A stretch of DNA of 64,000 bases, from positions 62,001-126,000 of the forward strand of contig NZ_JAAVUQ010000017.1 in the NCBI RefSeq assembly GCF_018449515.1, written 5' to 3'. Each line of letters opens with the position of its first letter. Position 1 is the stretch's first letter. Position numbers and translations under genes: made by a program. The notes below the pieces were generated by a model that worked only from the letters and a program-made list of their open reading frames with translations, did no database searches and had not been told where the DNA came from. Positions 8,363 through 17,102 of the stretch are shown here, one piece after another. Source of the DNA: Caballeronia sp. dw_19. GTDB lineage: Bacteria > Pseudomonadota > Gammaproteobacteria > Burkholderiales > Burkholderiaceae.

Positions 8363-9256
8363 ATGAAGATTAAAAAAGCTGCGCTGCTGCTTGCCGCACT
8401 GGGACTTTTCGCATCGGGCGCGCAAGCGCAAAACAACGATACGCTCAAGAAAATCAAGGATTCAGGGAACATCTACCTGGGTTTCCGCGAGTCGTCGATT
8501 CCGTTCTCGTACTACGACGACAAGCAACAGGTCATTGGCTATTCGTATGAGTTTGCTTTGAAGGTGGTCGACGCCGTCAAGGAAAAGCTCAACATGCCGA
8601 ACCTGAAGATTCAACAGAAGTCGGTCACGTCGCAAAACCGCCTGCTGCTCGTGACGGGTAACCAGATCGACCTCGAGTGCGGTTCGACCACGAACAACCT
8701 CGAACGTCAGCAACAAGTCGCGTTCTCCAACACCATCTTCGTGATCAGCACGCGCCTGATGACCAAGAAGGATTCGGGGATCAAGGACTTCGACGACCTG
8801 AAGGGCAAGACCGTTGTGACGACCGCTGGAACCACGTCCGAGCGCCTGCTTCGCAAGATGAACCAGGAAAAGAGCATGGGCATGAACATCATCAGCGCGA
8901 AGGATCACGGCGACTCGTTTTTGACGTTGTCGACGGGACGCGCAGTAGCGTTCATGATGGACGACGCTTTGCTGGCCGGCGAACGTGCGAAGTCGAGCAC
9001 GCCGCAGGATTTCGTGATTGTCGGTACGCCGCAATCGCGTGAAGCTTATGGCTGCATGCTGCGCAAGAACGATCCAGAGTTCAAGAAGGTAGTCGATGAC
9101 GCCATCGCCAAGGTCGAAACCTCGGGCGAAGGCGACAAGATCTACAAGAAGTGGTTTGAAAGTCCGATTCCGCCGAAGGGTCTTAACCTGAACTTCCCGG
9201 AAAGCGATGACATGAAGGCGCTTTTCAAGAACCCGAACGACAAGGCAATCGATTAA
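8363..9256 (+). CDS. gltI: Glutamate/aspartate ABC transporter, periplasmic binding protein
   Basis: A 297-residue family-3 solute-binding protein. It begins with a classical signal peptide (basic MKIKK, hydrophobic core, cleavage after AQA at about residue 22). The mature part has YLGFRESSIPFSYYDDKQQ and SQNRLLLVTGNQIDLECGSTTN, typical of the GltI/AatJ group, with the cysteines of LECGSTT and YGCMLRK likely forming the disulfide known in this family. It captures L-glutamate and L-aspartate in the periplasm and delivers them to GltJK. A ribosome site (AAGGAG) precedes the ATG. First gene of the four-gene operon. Confidence 0.95.
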   Translation: MKIKKAALLLAALGLFASGAQAQNNDTLKKIKDSGNIYLGFRESSIPFSYYDDKQQVIGYSYEFALKVVDAVKEKLNMPNLKIQQKSVTSQNRLLLVTGNQIDLECGSTTNNLERQQQVAFSNTIFVISTRLMTKKDSGIKDFDDLKGKTVVTTAGTTSERLLRKMNQEKSMGMNIISAKDHGDSFLTLSTGRAVAFMMDDALLAGERAKSSTPQDFVIVGTPQSREAYGCMLRKNDPEFKKVVDDAIAKVETSGEGDKIYKKWFESPIPPKGLNLNFPESDDMKALFKNPNDKAID

Positions 9257-9325
9257 TCTCGGTTCTGCTCGATTGATGGAAACGGAAGGAGCGCTGCTTC
9301 TTCCGTTTTCTTTTGGAGGGAGTCC

Positions 9326-10066
9326 ATGTCCTACCACTGGAATTGGGGCGTTTTCCTAAGCCCCGTCTCGACCGGCGAGCCGACAACCTATCTCGGCTGG
9401 CTTATTTCCGGTTTCTGGGTGACCGTTACCGTGTCGCTTGCGTCATGGATCGTGGCGCTCGTGGTCGGCTCGTTGTTCGGCATTCTTCGCACCGTGCCCA
9501 ACAGGAAGCTGGCTGCCATCGGCACGGTTTATGTCGCCATCTTTCGTAATATCCCGCTGCTCGTTCAGTTCTTCATCTGGTACCTCGTGATACCGGAGTT
9601 GCTGCCCGTTTCCATCGGCAACTGGTTCAAGCAGTTGCCCCCGAACGTGCAGTTCTATTCGTCATCCATCATCTGCCTCGGGTTGTTCACCGGAGCACGC
9701 GTGTGCGAGCAAGTGCGCTCGGGCATTGCGGCCTTGCCGCGCGGACAGCGCGCCGCCGGTCTCGCCATGGGTTTCACCGAATGGCAGACGTACCGCTACA
9801 TCTTGATGCCGGTCGCGTACCGCATCATCGTGCCGCCGCTTACGTCGGAATTCTTGAACGTGTTCAAGAACTCGGCAGTGGCATCCACCATCGGGTTGCT
9901 CGAATTGTCGGCGCAGGCGCGACAGCTTGTGGATTACACCGCGCAGTCGTATGAGTCGTTCATCGCCGTGACGCTTGCCTACATGCTGATCAATCTGGTC
10001 GTCATGCAACTGATGAAAGTGGTCGAAGCCAGGACTCGGCTGCCCGGCTACATTGGAGGCAAGTGA
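9326..10066 (+). CDS. gltJ: Glutamate/aspartate ABC transporter permease
   Basis: A 246-residue polar amino-acid permease (HisM-type) of the inner membrane. The ABC-permease loop carries the EAA-like stretch GQRAAGLAMGFTEWQTYRYI followed by the conserved LP-equivalent MPVAYRI. GGAGGGAG lies just upstream of the ATG. The gap from gltI is 69 bp, and the stop overlaps the start of gltK, so the membrane and ATPase genes are translationally coupled. With GltK it forms the transmembrane channel of the importer. Confidence 0.95.
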   Translation: MSYHWNWGVFLSPVSTGEPTTYLGWLISGFWVTVTVSLASWIVALVVGSLFGILRTVPNRKLAAIGTVYVAIFRNIPLLVQFFIWYLVIPELLPVSIGNWFKQLPPNVQFYSSSIICLGLFTGARVCEQVRSGIAALPRGQRAAGLAMGFTEWQTYRYILMPVAYRIIVPPLTSEFLNVFKNSAVASTIGLLELSAQARQLVDYTAQSYESFIAVTLAYMLINLVVMQLMKVVEARTRLPGYIGGK

Positions 10067-10743
10067 TGCATCATTTCAATTGGAGCAGTGTGCCGAGTTC
10101 GCTGCCTACGCTCTGGACCGGCGCGATCATCACCTTCAAGATCACGGTGCTCGCGCTCGTGTTCGGGATTCTCTGGGGCACCGTGCTCGCGCTGTTTCGC
10201 CTCTCGGGCATCAAGCCGCTCGAATGGTTCGCGAAGGGGTATGTGACGCTGTTTCGTTCCATCCCGCTCGTGATGGTGCTGCTGTGGTTCTTTTTGATCG
10301 TGCCGCAATTCCTGCAGAATGTGCTGGGGTTATCGCCGGAAATCGATATCCGGCTCGCTTCCGCCATGGTCGCGTTCTCGCTGTTTGAGGCCGCGTATTA
10401 TTCGGAGATTATTCGTGCAGGCATTCAGGCGGTGTCGCGCGGGCAGGTGAACGCGGCGTTCGCGCTCGGCATGACGTACACGCAGTCCATGCGGCTGATC
10501 GTGCTGCCGCAGGCGTTTCGCGCGATGGTGCCGCTGTTGCTCACGCAGGCTATCGTGTTGTTCCAGGATACGTCGCTGGTGTATGTGATCAGCCTCGCGG
10601 ATTTTTTCCGCACGGCAACGAATGTGGGCGATCGCGACGGTACGACCGTCGAAATGGTGCTGTTCGCCGGCGCCTGTTATTTCGTGGTGTGCCTCGCCGC
10701 ATCCGGTCTCGTCAAAAGTCTTCAGAAAAAGGTCGCTCGATGA
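10066..10743 (+). CDS. gltK: Glutamate/aspartate ABC transporter permease
   Basis: A 225-residue partner permease with the same architecture as GltJ: the EAA loop reads GQVNAAFALGMTYTQSMRLI followed by VLPQAFR. The ATG at 10066 shares its A with the last base of the gltJ stop (TGATG), and GGAGG sits 8 nt upstream; a GTG three bases earlier is the alternative start. The stop overlaps the gltL ATG in an ATGA, again indicating coupling. It forms a heterodimer with GltJ. Confidence 0.95.
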   Translation: MHHFNWSSVPSSLPTLWTGAIITFKITVLALVFGILWGTVLALFRLSGIKPLEWFAKGYVTLFRSIPLVMVLLWFFLIVPQFLQNVLGLSPEIDIRLASAMVAFSLFEAAYYSEIIRAGIQAVSRGQVNAAFALGMTYTQSMRLIVLPQAFRAMVPLLLTQAIVLFQDTSLVYVISLADFFRTATNVGDRDGTTVEMVLFAGACYFVVCLAASGLVKSLQKKVAR

Positions 10744-11465
10744 TCTCACTCAAGAATGTTTCGAAATGGTATGGCCCGTTTCAAGTGCTCACCGATTGCA
10801 CGACGGAAGTCAAAAAAGGTGAAGTAGTGGTGGTGTGCGGTCCTTCGGGCTCGGGCAAGTCGACGCTGATTAAAACCGTGAACGGACTCGAGCCGTTCCA
10901 GAAGGGCGAGATCACGATCAACGGGCAATCGATCGGCGACAAGAAAACCAACCTGTCGAAACTGCGCTCGAAAGTCGGCATGGTGTTCCAGCACTTCGAA
11001 CTGTTTCCGCATCTGACGATCGTGCAGAACCTGACGCTGGCTCAGATCAAGGTGCTGGGGCGTTCGAAGGACGAAGCGACAGCGAAGGGATTGAAGCTGC
11101 TGGAGCGCGTGGGTTTAAGCGCTCACGCCGATAAATTCCCCGGCCAGCTTTCTGGCGGACAGCAACAGCGGGTGGCGATTGCGCGGGCGTTATCGATGGA
11201 TCCGATCGCCATGCTCTTCGATGAACCCACGTCCGCGCTCGATCCGGAAATGATCAACGAAGTGCTCGACGTGATGGTGGAATTGGCGCAGGAAGGCATG
11301 ACCATGATGTGCGTGACGCACGAAATGGGCTTTGCGAAGAAGGTCGCGCATCGCGTGATCTTCATGGACAAGGGCTTCATTGTGGAAGACGACAAGAAGG
11401 ACGCGTTTTTTGAGAACCCGAAGTCGGATCGGGCCAAGGACTTTTTGGCGAAGATTCTGCATTGA
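10740..11465 (+). CDS. gltL: Glutamate/aspartate ABC transporter ATPase
   Basis: A 241-residue amino-acid-type ABC ATPase. Walker A GPSGSGKST, Q-loop MVFQHFELFPHLT, signature LSGGQQQRVAIARAL, Walker B MLFDEPTSALDPE and the switch histidine in VTHEMGFA are all intact. It powers GltJK. Start is the ATG overlapping the gltK stop. Last gene of the operon; a strong hairpin follows at 11636. Confidence 0.96.
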   Translation: MISLKNVSKWYGPFQVLTDCTTEVKKGEVVVVCGPSGSGKSTLIKTVNGLEPFQKGEITINGQSIGDKKTNLSKLRSKVGMVFQHFELFPHLTIVQNLTLAQIKVLGRSKDEATAKGLKLLERVGLSAHADKFPGQLSGGQQQRVAIARALSMDPIAMLFDEPTSALDPEMINEVLDVMVELAQEGMTMMCVTHEMGFAKKVAHRVIFMDKGFIVEDDKKDAFFENPKSDRAKDFLAKILH

Positions 11466-11635
11466 TAGTTTGATGCGGGCTGGTTTGGCTAACGCCGATC
11501 AGCCGGGCGAGTTGGCTCAAAGAGAGATTGGACTGCCGGGCTAACTTCCCCGTGATCCGCAGGCAACTGGCCCTCCTGACCATGCACGGCAACCGCTCGG
11601 CTACGCTGATCAAGTCAACGTCAAGCATGCGCCGT

Positions 11636-11675
11636 AAAAATGGCCTTTCCGGCGTGAGCTGGAACGGCCATTTTT
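11636..11675. terminator. Bidirectional terminator between gltL and yegP
   Basis: AAAAATGGCC (11636-11645) pairs with GGCCATTTTT (11666-11675), extended by an inner TTCC/GGAA pairing. The T-run on either strand suits both the gltIJKL operon (+) and yegP (-), which converge here. Confidence 0.85.
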
Positions 11676-11696
11676 GTCTTTGTGTGTGGACCAGCG

Positions 11697-12050
11697 CTAG
11701 TGGCTGGTCGAAGCTGCTTTCGTGTTGTCCTGTGTCACTGCATCGGGCGCATTTTTCTTCAGCGATTCAATCCCGGCATCCCTGGCCGCCGCGCTGCTAT
11801 AAGCCTCGCTCACGCCAATAACCTCGTGATTGCCGGCTTTGAGATTGAAATAAGGCGCGCCGCTTTTGTCCGTCTTGCGCTCGTAGCGTTCATCGATCAG
11901 CGCATTCGCCTTGACCGATGCAATGCCATGTTCCGCCGACGCTCGCGTCACATACGTCTCGCTCTTGAGGATCGGTTCGCCGTTGGCGGCCCGCAGGTTG
12001 AAATAGAACTGGCCGTTACGGGCGCGGTCGATGACGAATTTTCCTGACAT
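11697..12050 (-). CDS. yegP: YegP-like DUF1508 protein, two tandem repeats
   Basis: A 117-residue protein of the UPF0339/YegP family. It is a tandem duplication of the DUF1508 unit: repeat one around GQFYFNLRAANGEPILKSETY and repeat two around APYFNLKAGNHEVIGVSEAY, each followed by a helix with an A-A-x-x-G-I-x-S-(L/V)K pattern. Cytosolic, small, and of unknown biochemical role; family members are often stress-induced. It lies 82 bp downstream of the glutamine amidotransferase gene on the same strand and may be co-transcribed. Confidence 0.92.
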   Translation of the reverse strand: MSGKFVIDRARNGQFYFNLRAANGEPILKSETYVTRASAEHGIASVKANALIDERYERKTDKSGAPYFNLKAGNHEVIGVSEAYSSAAARDAGIESLKKNAPDAVTQDNTKAASTSH

Positions 12051-12132
12051 TGCATAAGCTCCCTGGGTAGTGGAACAAGCGTGAGTCCAGGTGATTCTCC
12101 GGCCGCGAAGCTGCTCCGCAATTACTCCGCAT

Positions 12133-13035
12133 TTACTCTATACCGAGTTCGGTCTCCACATCCGCGGTCGTCGCGATGGTCTCGGCGCGCAGTACCGATT
12201 CAACGCAAACCTTGCACAACGGTTCAAGCGCTTTCTCCGCGACGTCCGCCGGCACGGGGACATTGACCGTCCTGAGCAATGCGCCGTGCTGGAACAACGC
12301 CAGGTCGCCGGGTTTGAAACGCGTCCAGATTTCGTCGTCGGTAAGCGGCGAGGTGGCGATCACCGCGACGCGATCTTCCGGCGTGGTGTACTTCGCGAAA
12401 TCGATCGACATGTCAGCGTCGATCAAATGCGCCGTGGAGAACGGCCAACTGCGCACGAGGTAATACAAATGCGTGGAGCAATGCGTGAACAGCGCCTGAC
12501 CGTTCGACATCAGGAAATTGAATACGCCGAATTGCGTGATCTCTCGCGTCAGCTTTTCGAGCGCCGCGAACAGTTCGTCCAGCGGCGGCTGGCAGCCGGG
12601 GAATTCGCGTCGCAGACCTTGCAGTAACGCGCAGAACGCCAGCTCGCTGTCGGTGGTGCCGACCGGTTGATATTGTCCGTTCAGACAGGGTTTGAAATCT
12701 TTCAGGTCGCCGTTGTGCGCGAAAATCCAGTGCCGTCCCCACAACTCGCGCATGAACGGATGGCAATTCTCAAGCAGGATGTGACCTTGCGTGGCCTTGC
12801 GAATATGCGCGATCGTGTTTTTCGACTTGATCGGATAACGCTTCACCATTTCGGCGAGCGGTGAACTGGCCGACGACTGGTGATCGATGAAAAGGCGGCA
12901 CGCCTTGTCTTCAAAGAACGCAATGCCCCAGCCGTCCGCGTGATGGTCGGTGACGCCGCCACGCGCCGCGAAACCGGTGAACGAGAAAGTCACGTCCGTG
13001 GGTTCCGCGCAGTTCATTCCGAGAAGTTGGCACAT
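12133..13035 (-). CDS. Class II glutamine amidotransferase (YafJ-like)
   Basis: A 300-residue stand-alone Ntn-hydrolase glutaminase domain. The sequence begins MCQLLGMNC, so Cys2 becomes the N-terminal nucleophile once Met is removed. HADGWGIAFF, the AHIRKATQG stretch and WIFAHNGDL are the class II glutaminase motifs. It hydrolyses glutamine to release ammonia, but no synthase domain is attached and the acceptor substrate is unknown (YafJ/GATase_4 family). Length is slightly above E. coli YafJ (about 255). Confidence 0.9.
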   Translation of the reverse strand: MCQLLGMNCAEPTDVTFSFTGFAARGGVTDHHADGWGIAFFEDKACRLFIDHQSSASSPLAEMVKRYPIKSKNTIAHIRKATQGHILLENCHPFMRELWGRHWIFAHNGDLKDFKPCLNGQYQPVGTTDSELAFCALLQGLRREFPGCQPPLDELFAALEKLTREITQFGVFNFLMSNGQALFTHCSTHLYYLVRSWPFSTAHLIDADMSIDFAKYTTPEDRVAVIATSPLTDDEIWTRFKPGDLALFQHGALLRTVNVPVPADVAEKALEPLCKVCVESVLRAETIATTADVETELGIE

Positions 13036-13438
13036 TGCTGGGGCTGCAGACTGGGTGAATGGAGCTAACCGTTACAATACGGGTAGCCAAAGCATAGCAC
13101 CGACGAAACCGCCAAAAAATCGCGCCTTTCGACCGCGGGGTGGCATCGTTGTGGAATTTCCACGGTATCGGCCGGCTTGCGGGAGAAAAACTGACCGATT
13201 GGGTGGGGCGCTTGCTCTCGGAGCCCCCGCTGGTGGTCTCCGCTGGTAGTCTCATTAAGCACGCAGTGTCGGGGCTTGATTCACTGATCCGGGCCGCCGA
13301 TATTGATGGCGAAGCTGCGCCGCTTGCAGGTGCTTCGGTCTCGCTTATGTTTTCCGTGCGTGTTTATGCTTTTTGGTTTCGCGGCCGCCACAGTCCCTGC
13401 GTTTTCGTCATCCGATTATTTTCATCGTTATCACGCCA
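13036..13438. other. Divergent intergenic region, amidotransferase / pyrC
   Basis: About 400 bp between divergent genes. Promoters for both must lie here; I see no strong sigma-70 pair, no hairpin with a U-tract and no conserved open frame. Confidence 0.35.
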
Positions 13439-14530
13439 ATGTCCGCTTCCACGCCTGCCTCCGTCTCTCCCGCTTCGTCTGTTGACTCCGTTGACTCGAT
13501 TACGCTCGCGCGTCCCGACGACTGGCACTTGCACGTTCGCGACGGCGCCGTGCTCGCCGCCGTCCTGCCGCACACGGCGCGCCAGTTCGGCCGGGCGATC
13601 ATCATGCCGAACCTGCGTCCGCCCGTGACGACGACCGAATTGGCGGCGGCGTATCGCGAGCGCATCCTGGCCGCGTTGCCCAAGGACGGCCCGGGTGCGC
13701 GTTTCGAGCCGCTGATGACGCTTTATCTCACCGACAACACGCCGCCCGACGAAATTCGTCGCGCCCGCGAAAGCGGTTTCGTCCACGGAGTAAAGCTTTA
13801 TCCGGCAGGAGCGACGACCAATTCCGACGCCGGTGTCACGAGCATCGCGAAGTGCGCGAAGACGCTGGAGGCGATGCAAAAGCACGATCTGCCGCTGCTC
13901 GTGCATGGCGAAGTAACGGACCCGGCCATCGATATGTTCGATCGCGAGAAGGTGTTTATCGACCGCGTGATGACGCCGTTGCGCCGCGATTTTCCCGCGT
14001 TGAAGGTCGTATTCGAGCACATCACAACAAAGGACGCCGCTGATTACGTCCGCGATGCCGACGGTCCGACCGGCGCCACGCTGACTGCGCATCACCTGCT
14101 GTACAACCGCAATGCGCTGTTTGTCGGCGGAATCCGGCCGCATTACTACTGCTTGCCGGTGCTCAAGCGCGAGACGCATCGCGTGGCGCTGCTCGCGGCG
14201 GCTACGTCGGGCAATCCGCGCTTTTTTCTCGGCACGGATAGCGCGCCGCACGCGAAGGGGTTGAAGGAGCACGCTTGCGGCTGCGCGGGGTGTTACACGG
14301 CGTTGCACGCGCTGGAGCTCTACACGCAAGCCTTCGATCAGGCCGGCGCGCTCGGTCGCCTCGAAGGTTTCGCGAGTTTCCACGGTGCGGACTTTTACGG
14401 TTTGCCGCGCTCGACAGAGAGCGTGACGCTGCGTCGCGAACCCTGGACGCTGCCGGCGGAATTCATGGCAGGTGGCGATGAGATCGTGCCGCTGGGCGGC
14501 GGAGAATCGATTGGCTGGCGGATGGAGTGA
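13439..14530 (+). CDS. pyrC: Dihydroorotase (class II), pyrimidine synthesis
   Basis: A 363-residue dihydroorotase that cyclises carbamoyl-aspartate to dihydroorotate. Metal site motifs are visible: HLHVRDG near residue 27, GVKLYPAGATTNSD with the lysine that is carboxylated in this family, LVHGEVTD, FEHITT, and the catalytic aspartate in GTDSAPHAKG. These match the E. coli-type monofunctional enzyme. I start at the ATG 13439 (MSAS); the frame is open 66 bases further upstream but that part looks non-coding. The first 20 residues are a low-complexity Ser/Ala/Val extension before the conserved domain. Confidence 0.96.
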   Translation: MSASTPASVSPASSVDSVDSITLARPDDWHLHVRDGAVLAAVLPHTARQFGRAIIMPNLRPPVTTTELAAAYRERILAALPKDGPGARFEPLMTLYLTDNTPPDEIRRARESGFVHGVKLYPAGATTNSDAGVTSIAKCAKTLEAMQKHDLPLLVHGEVTDPAIDMFDREKVFIDRVMTPLRRDFPALKVVFEHITTKDAADYVRDADGPTGATLTAHHLLYNRNALFVGGIRPHYYCLPVLKRETHRVALLAAATSGNPRFFLGTDSAPHAKGLKEHACGCAGCYTALHALELYTQAFDQAGALGRLEGFASFHGADFYGLPRSTESVTLRREPWTLPAEFMAGGDEIVPLGGGESIGWRME

Positions 14531-14594
14531 CGGTTGCCGGGGCGCGCTTGGGACAGGTCCGAGCGCAGAACCTCCCGCCTCTTGAGCTACTCGT

Positions 14595-15473
14595 ATGTCA
14601 GACCGGGAAAATTCACTGAAGCCTGAAAACGCGGAGACGGCATCGACGCTAACCGATACCCGCGCGGCGCAGCGCTTTATGGATATCGACTGGTCCTGCC
14701 CGTGGCTGGCGCCGCTTGCCGAGCGCGGCGAGCGCTGGCGCCAGGCCGCGCTCGATAGCTACTCAGCGTATCTCTCCACCCTCAACGCCGATGCACACAC
14801 CGGCCCGCGCGTCACCGGACGGGGCAAGCCGCTATCGTTCATCGCACAGGACGAGTTGCCGGCGGGGGCGTCGTATGAAGGGCATATTGCCGAGACGGGC
14901 TGCGTGCCCACGCGCTATAACCTGCACGATTTCTTCAACGGCGCGATGTGGTTCCAGTACCCACGCATCAAGGCGGCGCTGAACGCACGGCAGGCTGCGG
15001 AAATTGACGCACTCGGCATCGGTCCCACACGCGGCGCCGCGCGCGACGCCCTGACGCTCTTCGACGAAAACGCGATCCTTTTTGCCTGCGCAGATGCGTC
15101 GCTCGCCGCTGCACTTCGAGCCTTCGACTGGCACACGTTGCTCGTCGAACAACGCGCAGCCTGGGGCCTTCGATGCGAGGCACGCATCTTCGGCCACGCG
15201 TTACTCGAAAAGCTGATTGCCCCGTATAAGGCGTGCACGGGGCACGCCTGGATAGTGGAAGTCGAGCCAGCCTATTTCTCATCCACCGATATCGAGCGCC
15301 GCGCGATCCTCGACCGCGCAGTGTCTGAACGGCTAAAGAGCGAAGCCATTTCCAGCCGATATTTCACGCCACTGCCGGTGCTGGGCGTGCCGGGCTGGTG
15401 GCCTGAAAACGAAGTCCCGTCTTTCTACGACGACCCTCAGGTCTTTCGATCCGGCCGCCGATCGCGGACATAG
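14595..15473 (+). CDS. DUF3025 family protein
   Basis: A 292-residue protein with the DUF3025 core around residues 95-140: YEGHIAETGCVPTRYNLHDF followed by FNGAMWFQYPRIKAALN. The family is common in beta- and gammaproteobacteria; its biochemical function is unknown. No signal peptide or membrane helix is apparent, so it is probably cytosolic. It lies 64 bp after pyrC and may be in the same transcript. The RNase P RNA gene begins 58 bp after its stop. Confidence 0.88.
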   Translation: MSDRENSLKPENAETASTLTDTRAAQRFMDIDWSCPWLAPLAERGERWRQAALDSYSAYLSTLNADAHTGPRVTGRGKPLSFIAQDELPAGASYEGHIAETGCVPTRYNLHDFFNGAMWFQYPRIKAALNARQAAEIDALGIGPTRGAARDALTLFDENAILFACADASLAAALRAFDWHTLLVEQRAAWGLRCEARIFGHALLEKLIAPYKACTGHAWIVEVEPAYFSSTDIERRAILDRAVSERLKSEAISSRYFTPLPVLGVPGWWPENEVPSFYDDPQVFRSGRRSRT

Positions 15474-15516
15474 CCGGTATCGGAGCGTGACAGCGAGGCT
15501 CCGACACCCCTCATGC

Positions 15517-15522
15517 TAAAAT
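15517..15522 (+). promoter_or_regulatory. -10 element of rnpB
   Basis: TAAAAT ending 9 nt before the first base of the RNase P RNA, the spacing expected for a transcription start at about 15532. No clear -35 hexamer is seen. Confidence 0.5.
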
Positions 15523-15531
15523 CATCGTCGC

Positions 15532-15946
<415 letters not shown>

Positions 15947-15960
15947 TGAGATTCAAAAAG

Positions 15961-15995
15961 AAAGCCGGCGTCAGTGATGACGCCGGCTTTTTTTC
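15961..15995 (+). terminator. Intrinsic terminator of rnpB
   Basis: Perfect 13-bp stem, AAAGCCGGCGTCA at 15961-15973 and TGACGCCGGCTTT at 15978-15990, GTGA loop, followed by T5. The preceding A-run lets it also stop the convergent osmC-like gene. Confidence 0.95.
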
Positions 15996-16020
15996 TCGTT
16001 TCTTCTTCGATGCGAGGAAT

Positions 16021-16443
16021 TCAGCTCGCGACAATATCAAAGGAATGCGTCAATTCGGCCGTCTTCGCCAGCATGATCGACGCCGAGCAGTATTTGTCGT
16101 GAGAGAGGGTGATCGCGCGTTCGACTGTCGTGGGATTCAGGTTCTTGCCCGTCACCGTGAAGTGGAAGTGGATCTTCGTGAACACCTTGGGATCTTCGCT
16201 TGCGCGCTCGGCCTTGAGCGTCACCGAGCAACCCACGACTTCCTGACGGCTTTTCTTCAGGATCATCACGACGTCGTACGCAGTGCAGCCACCCGTGCCG
16301 AGCAAGACCATTTCCATTGGCCGCGGCGACAGATTGCGGCCGCCGCCTTCCGGTGCGCCGTCCATTGTGACCAGATGGCCGCTGCCCGTTTCCGCGGCAA
16401 ACGCCATTCCGTCCTGTCCCATCCAGCTAACTTTGCATTCCAT
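16021..16443 (-). CDS. OsmC-family protein (YhfA-like)
   Basis: A 140-residue OsmC/Ohr-superfamily protein. The helix motif LLGTGGCTAYDVVMIL carries the first conserved cysteine and DKYCSASIMLAKTAEL the second, the pair used for thiol-dependent peroxide reduction in Ohr and OsmC. Overall it is closest in layout to the E. coli YhfA branch, whose substrate is unknown. GGAG stands 7-8 nt before the ATG. Single-gene unit facing rnpB. Confidence 0.9.
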   Translation of the reverse strand: MECKVSWMGQDGMAFAAETGSGHLVTMDGAPEGGGRNLSPRPMEMVLLGTGGCTAYDVVMILKKSRQEVVGCSVTLKAERASEDPKVFTKIHFHFTVTGKNLNPTTVERAITLSHDKYCSASIMLAKTAELTHSFDIVAS

Positions 16444-16738
16444 GAGAAAACTCCGGTGCCATAAGACACTTGTCTAATCGTCTTGATTGTAGCGTTTTAG
16501 CTGATTGTAGGAATCGCAGCAGCGCGGGCGTTTGGGCCAGCCGTGGGGCATTGTTGCATTGCGATACGTACGACAAATCAGCGATTTCCCTACTGGAATC
16601 AAGGGATTTCAACTGTAAATTGTGCGTAAGCGGCTTTTTAATTTTAGCTAAGTATTTGATTGTAAATAGTAAAATACTGAATTTTAACTTTCGTCTGTAT
16701 TTTACATTATGAAATCGAATCCCATAATGCAAATTTAC
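16444..16738. other. AT-rich intergenic region upstream of predicted small RNA
   Basis: About 300 bp with no plausible gene. From about 16610 to 16740 it is strikingly AT-rich compared with the flanking GC-rich coding sequence, with several TAAAT/AAAAT strings. It presumably contains the osmC-like promoter at its left end and upstream (UP-element-like) sequence for the small-RNA promoter at its right end. Confidence 0.5.
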
Positions 16739-16767
16739 TTGCTTTGCACAAAAGCGCTTCATATACT
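16739..16767 (+). promoter_or_regulatory. Sigma-70 promoter of predicted small RNA
   Basis: TTGCTT at 16739-16744 and TATACT at 16762-16767 with an ideal 17-bp spacer, directly downstream of an AT-rich tract. The predicted start is about 16774. No coding sequence follows, only two hairpins. Confidence 0.65.
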
Positions 16768-16773
16768 TGCTCC

Positions 16774-16832
16774 TGTCTCCTCCACCTCCTCCTAGGTGGA
16801 TTCCGCCCGAGCCCAAGGCTCGGGCTTTTTTT
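16774..16832 (+). ncRNA. Predicted double-hairpin small RNA with CCTCCT loop
   Basis: Between the promoter above and a T7 tract lie two hairpins and no ORF. Hairpin 1 pairs TCCACCT (16781-16787) with AGGTGGA (16794-16800) and exposes the six-base loop CCTCCT, the exact complement of the Shine-Dalgarno AGGAGG. Hairpin 2 is a 9-bp GC-rich terminator stem, GCCCGAGCC (16805-16813) with GGCTCGGGC (16817-16825). The RNA would be about 60 nt. Small double-hairpin RNAs with C-rich, anti-Shine-Dalgarno loops have been reported in Burkholderia; whether this is a member of a known family cannot be decided by eye. Likely role, by inference: blocking ribosome sites of mRNAs, possibly with Hfq. Confidence 0.65.
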
Positions 16833-16950
16833 CGTCTGCTTTAGCGTCAATTACGATCATGGCGGGCCCATCGCTCGCTCGCAAAACCTCTGCACGATGC
16901 GATCGTTCAGCGCTGAACCGGGGTGAATTCGCTTGGCCGAAAGGCAAGTT

Positions 16951-16980
16951 TTGACTTCACATCAAAATTTCCCTTATAAT
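16951..16980 (+). promoter_or_regulatory. Promoter of rplM-rpsI
   Basis: TTGACT at 16951-16956, perfect TATAAT at 16975-16980, 18-bp spacer. Transcription would start near 16987, giving a leader of about 115 nt before rplM that could fold and serve ribosomal-protein feedback, though I recognise no known leader motif. Confidence 0.75.
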
Positions 16981-17102
16981 TCAAAGTTCTCTATCCGCAC
17001 CATGCCCGCGGACGAGAACCAGGGAGAGCCCGCACGCGCCTCGATGCGCAACTTCTCATACAAGCGGGACAAAGCAGGGCAGATTTATTTTTTGGATCGA
17101 TC

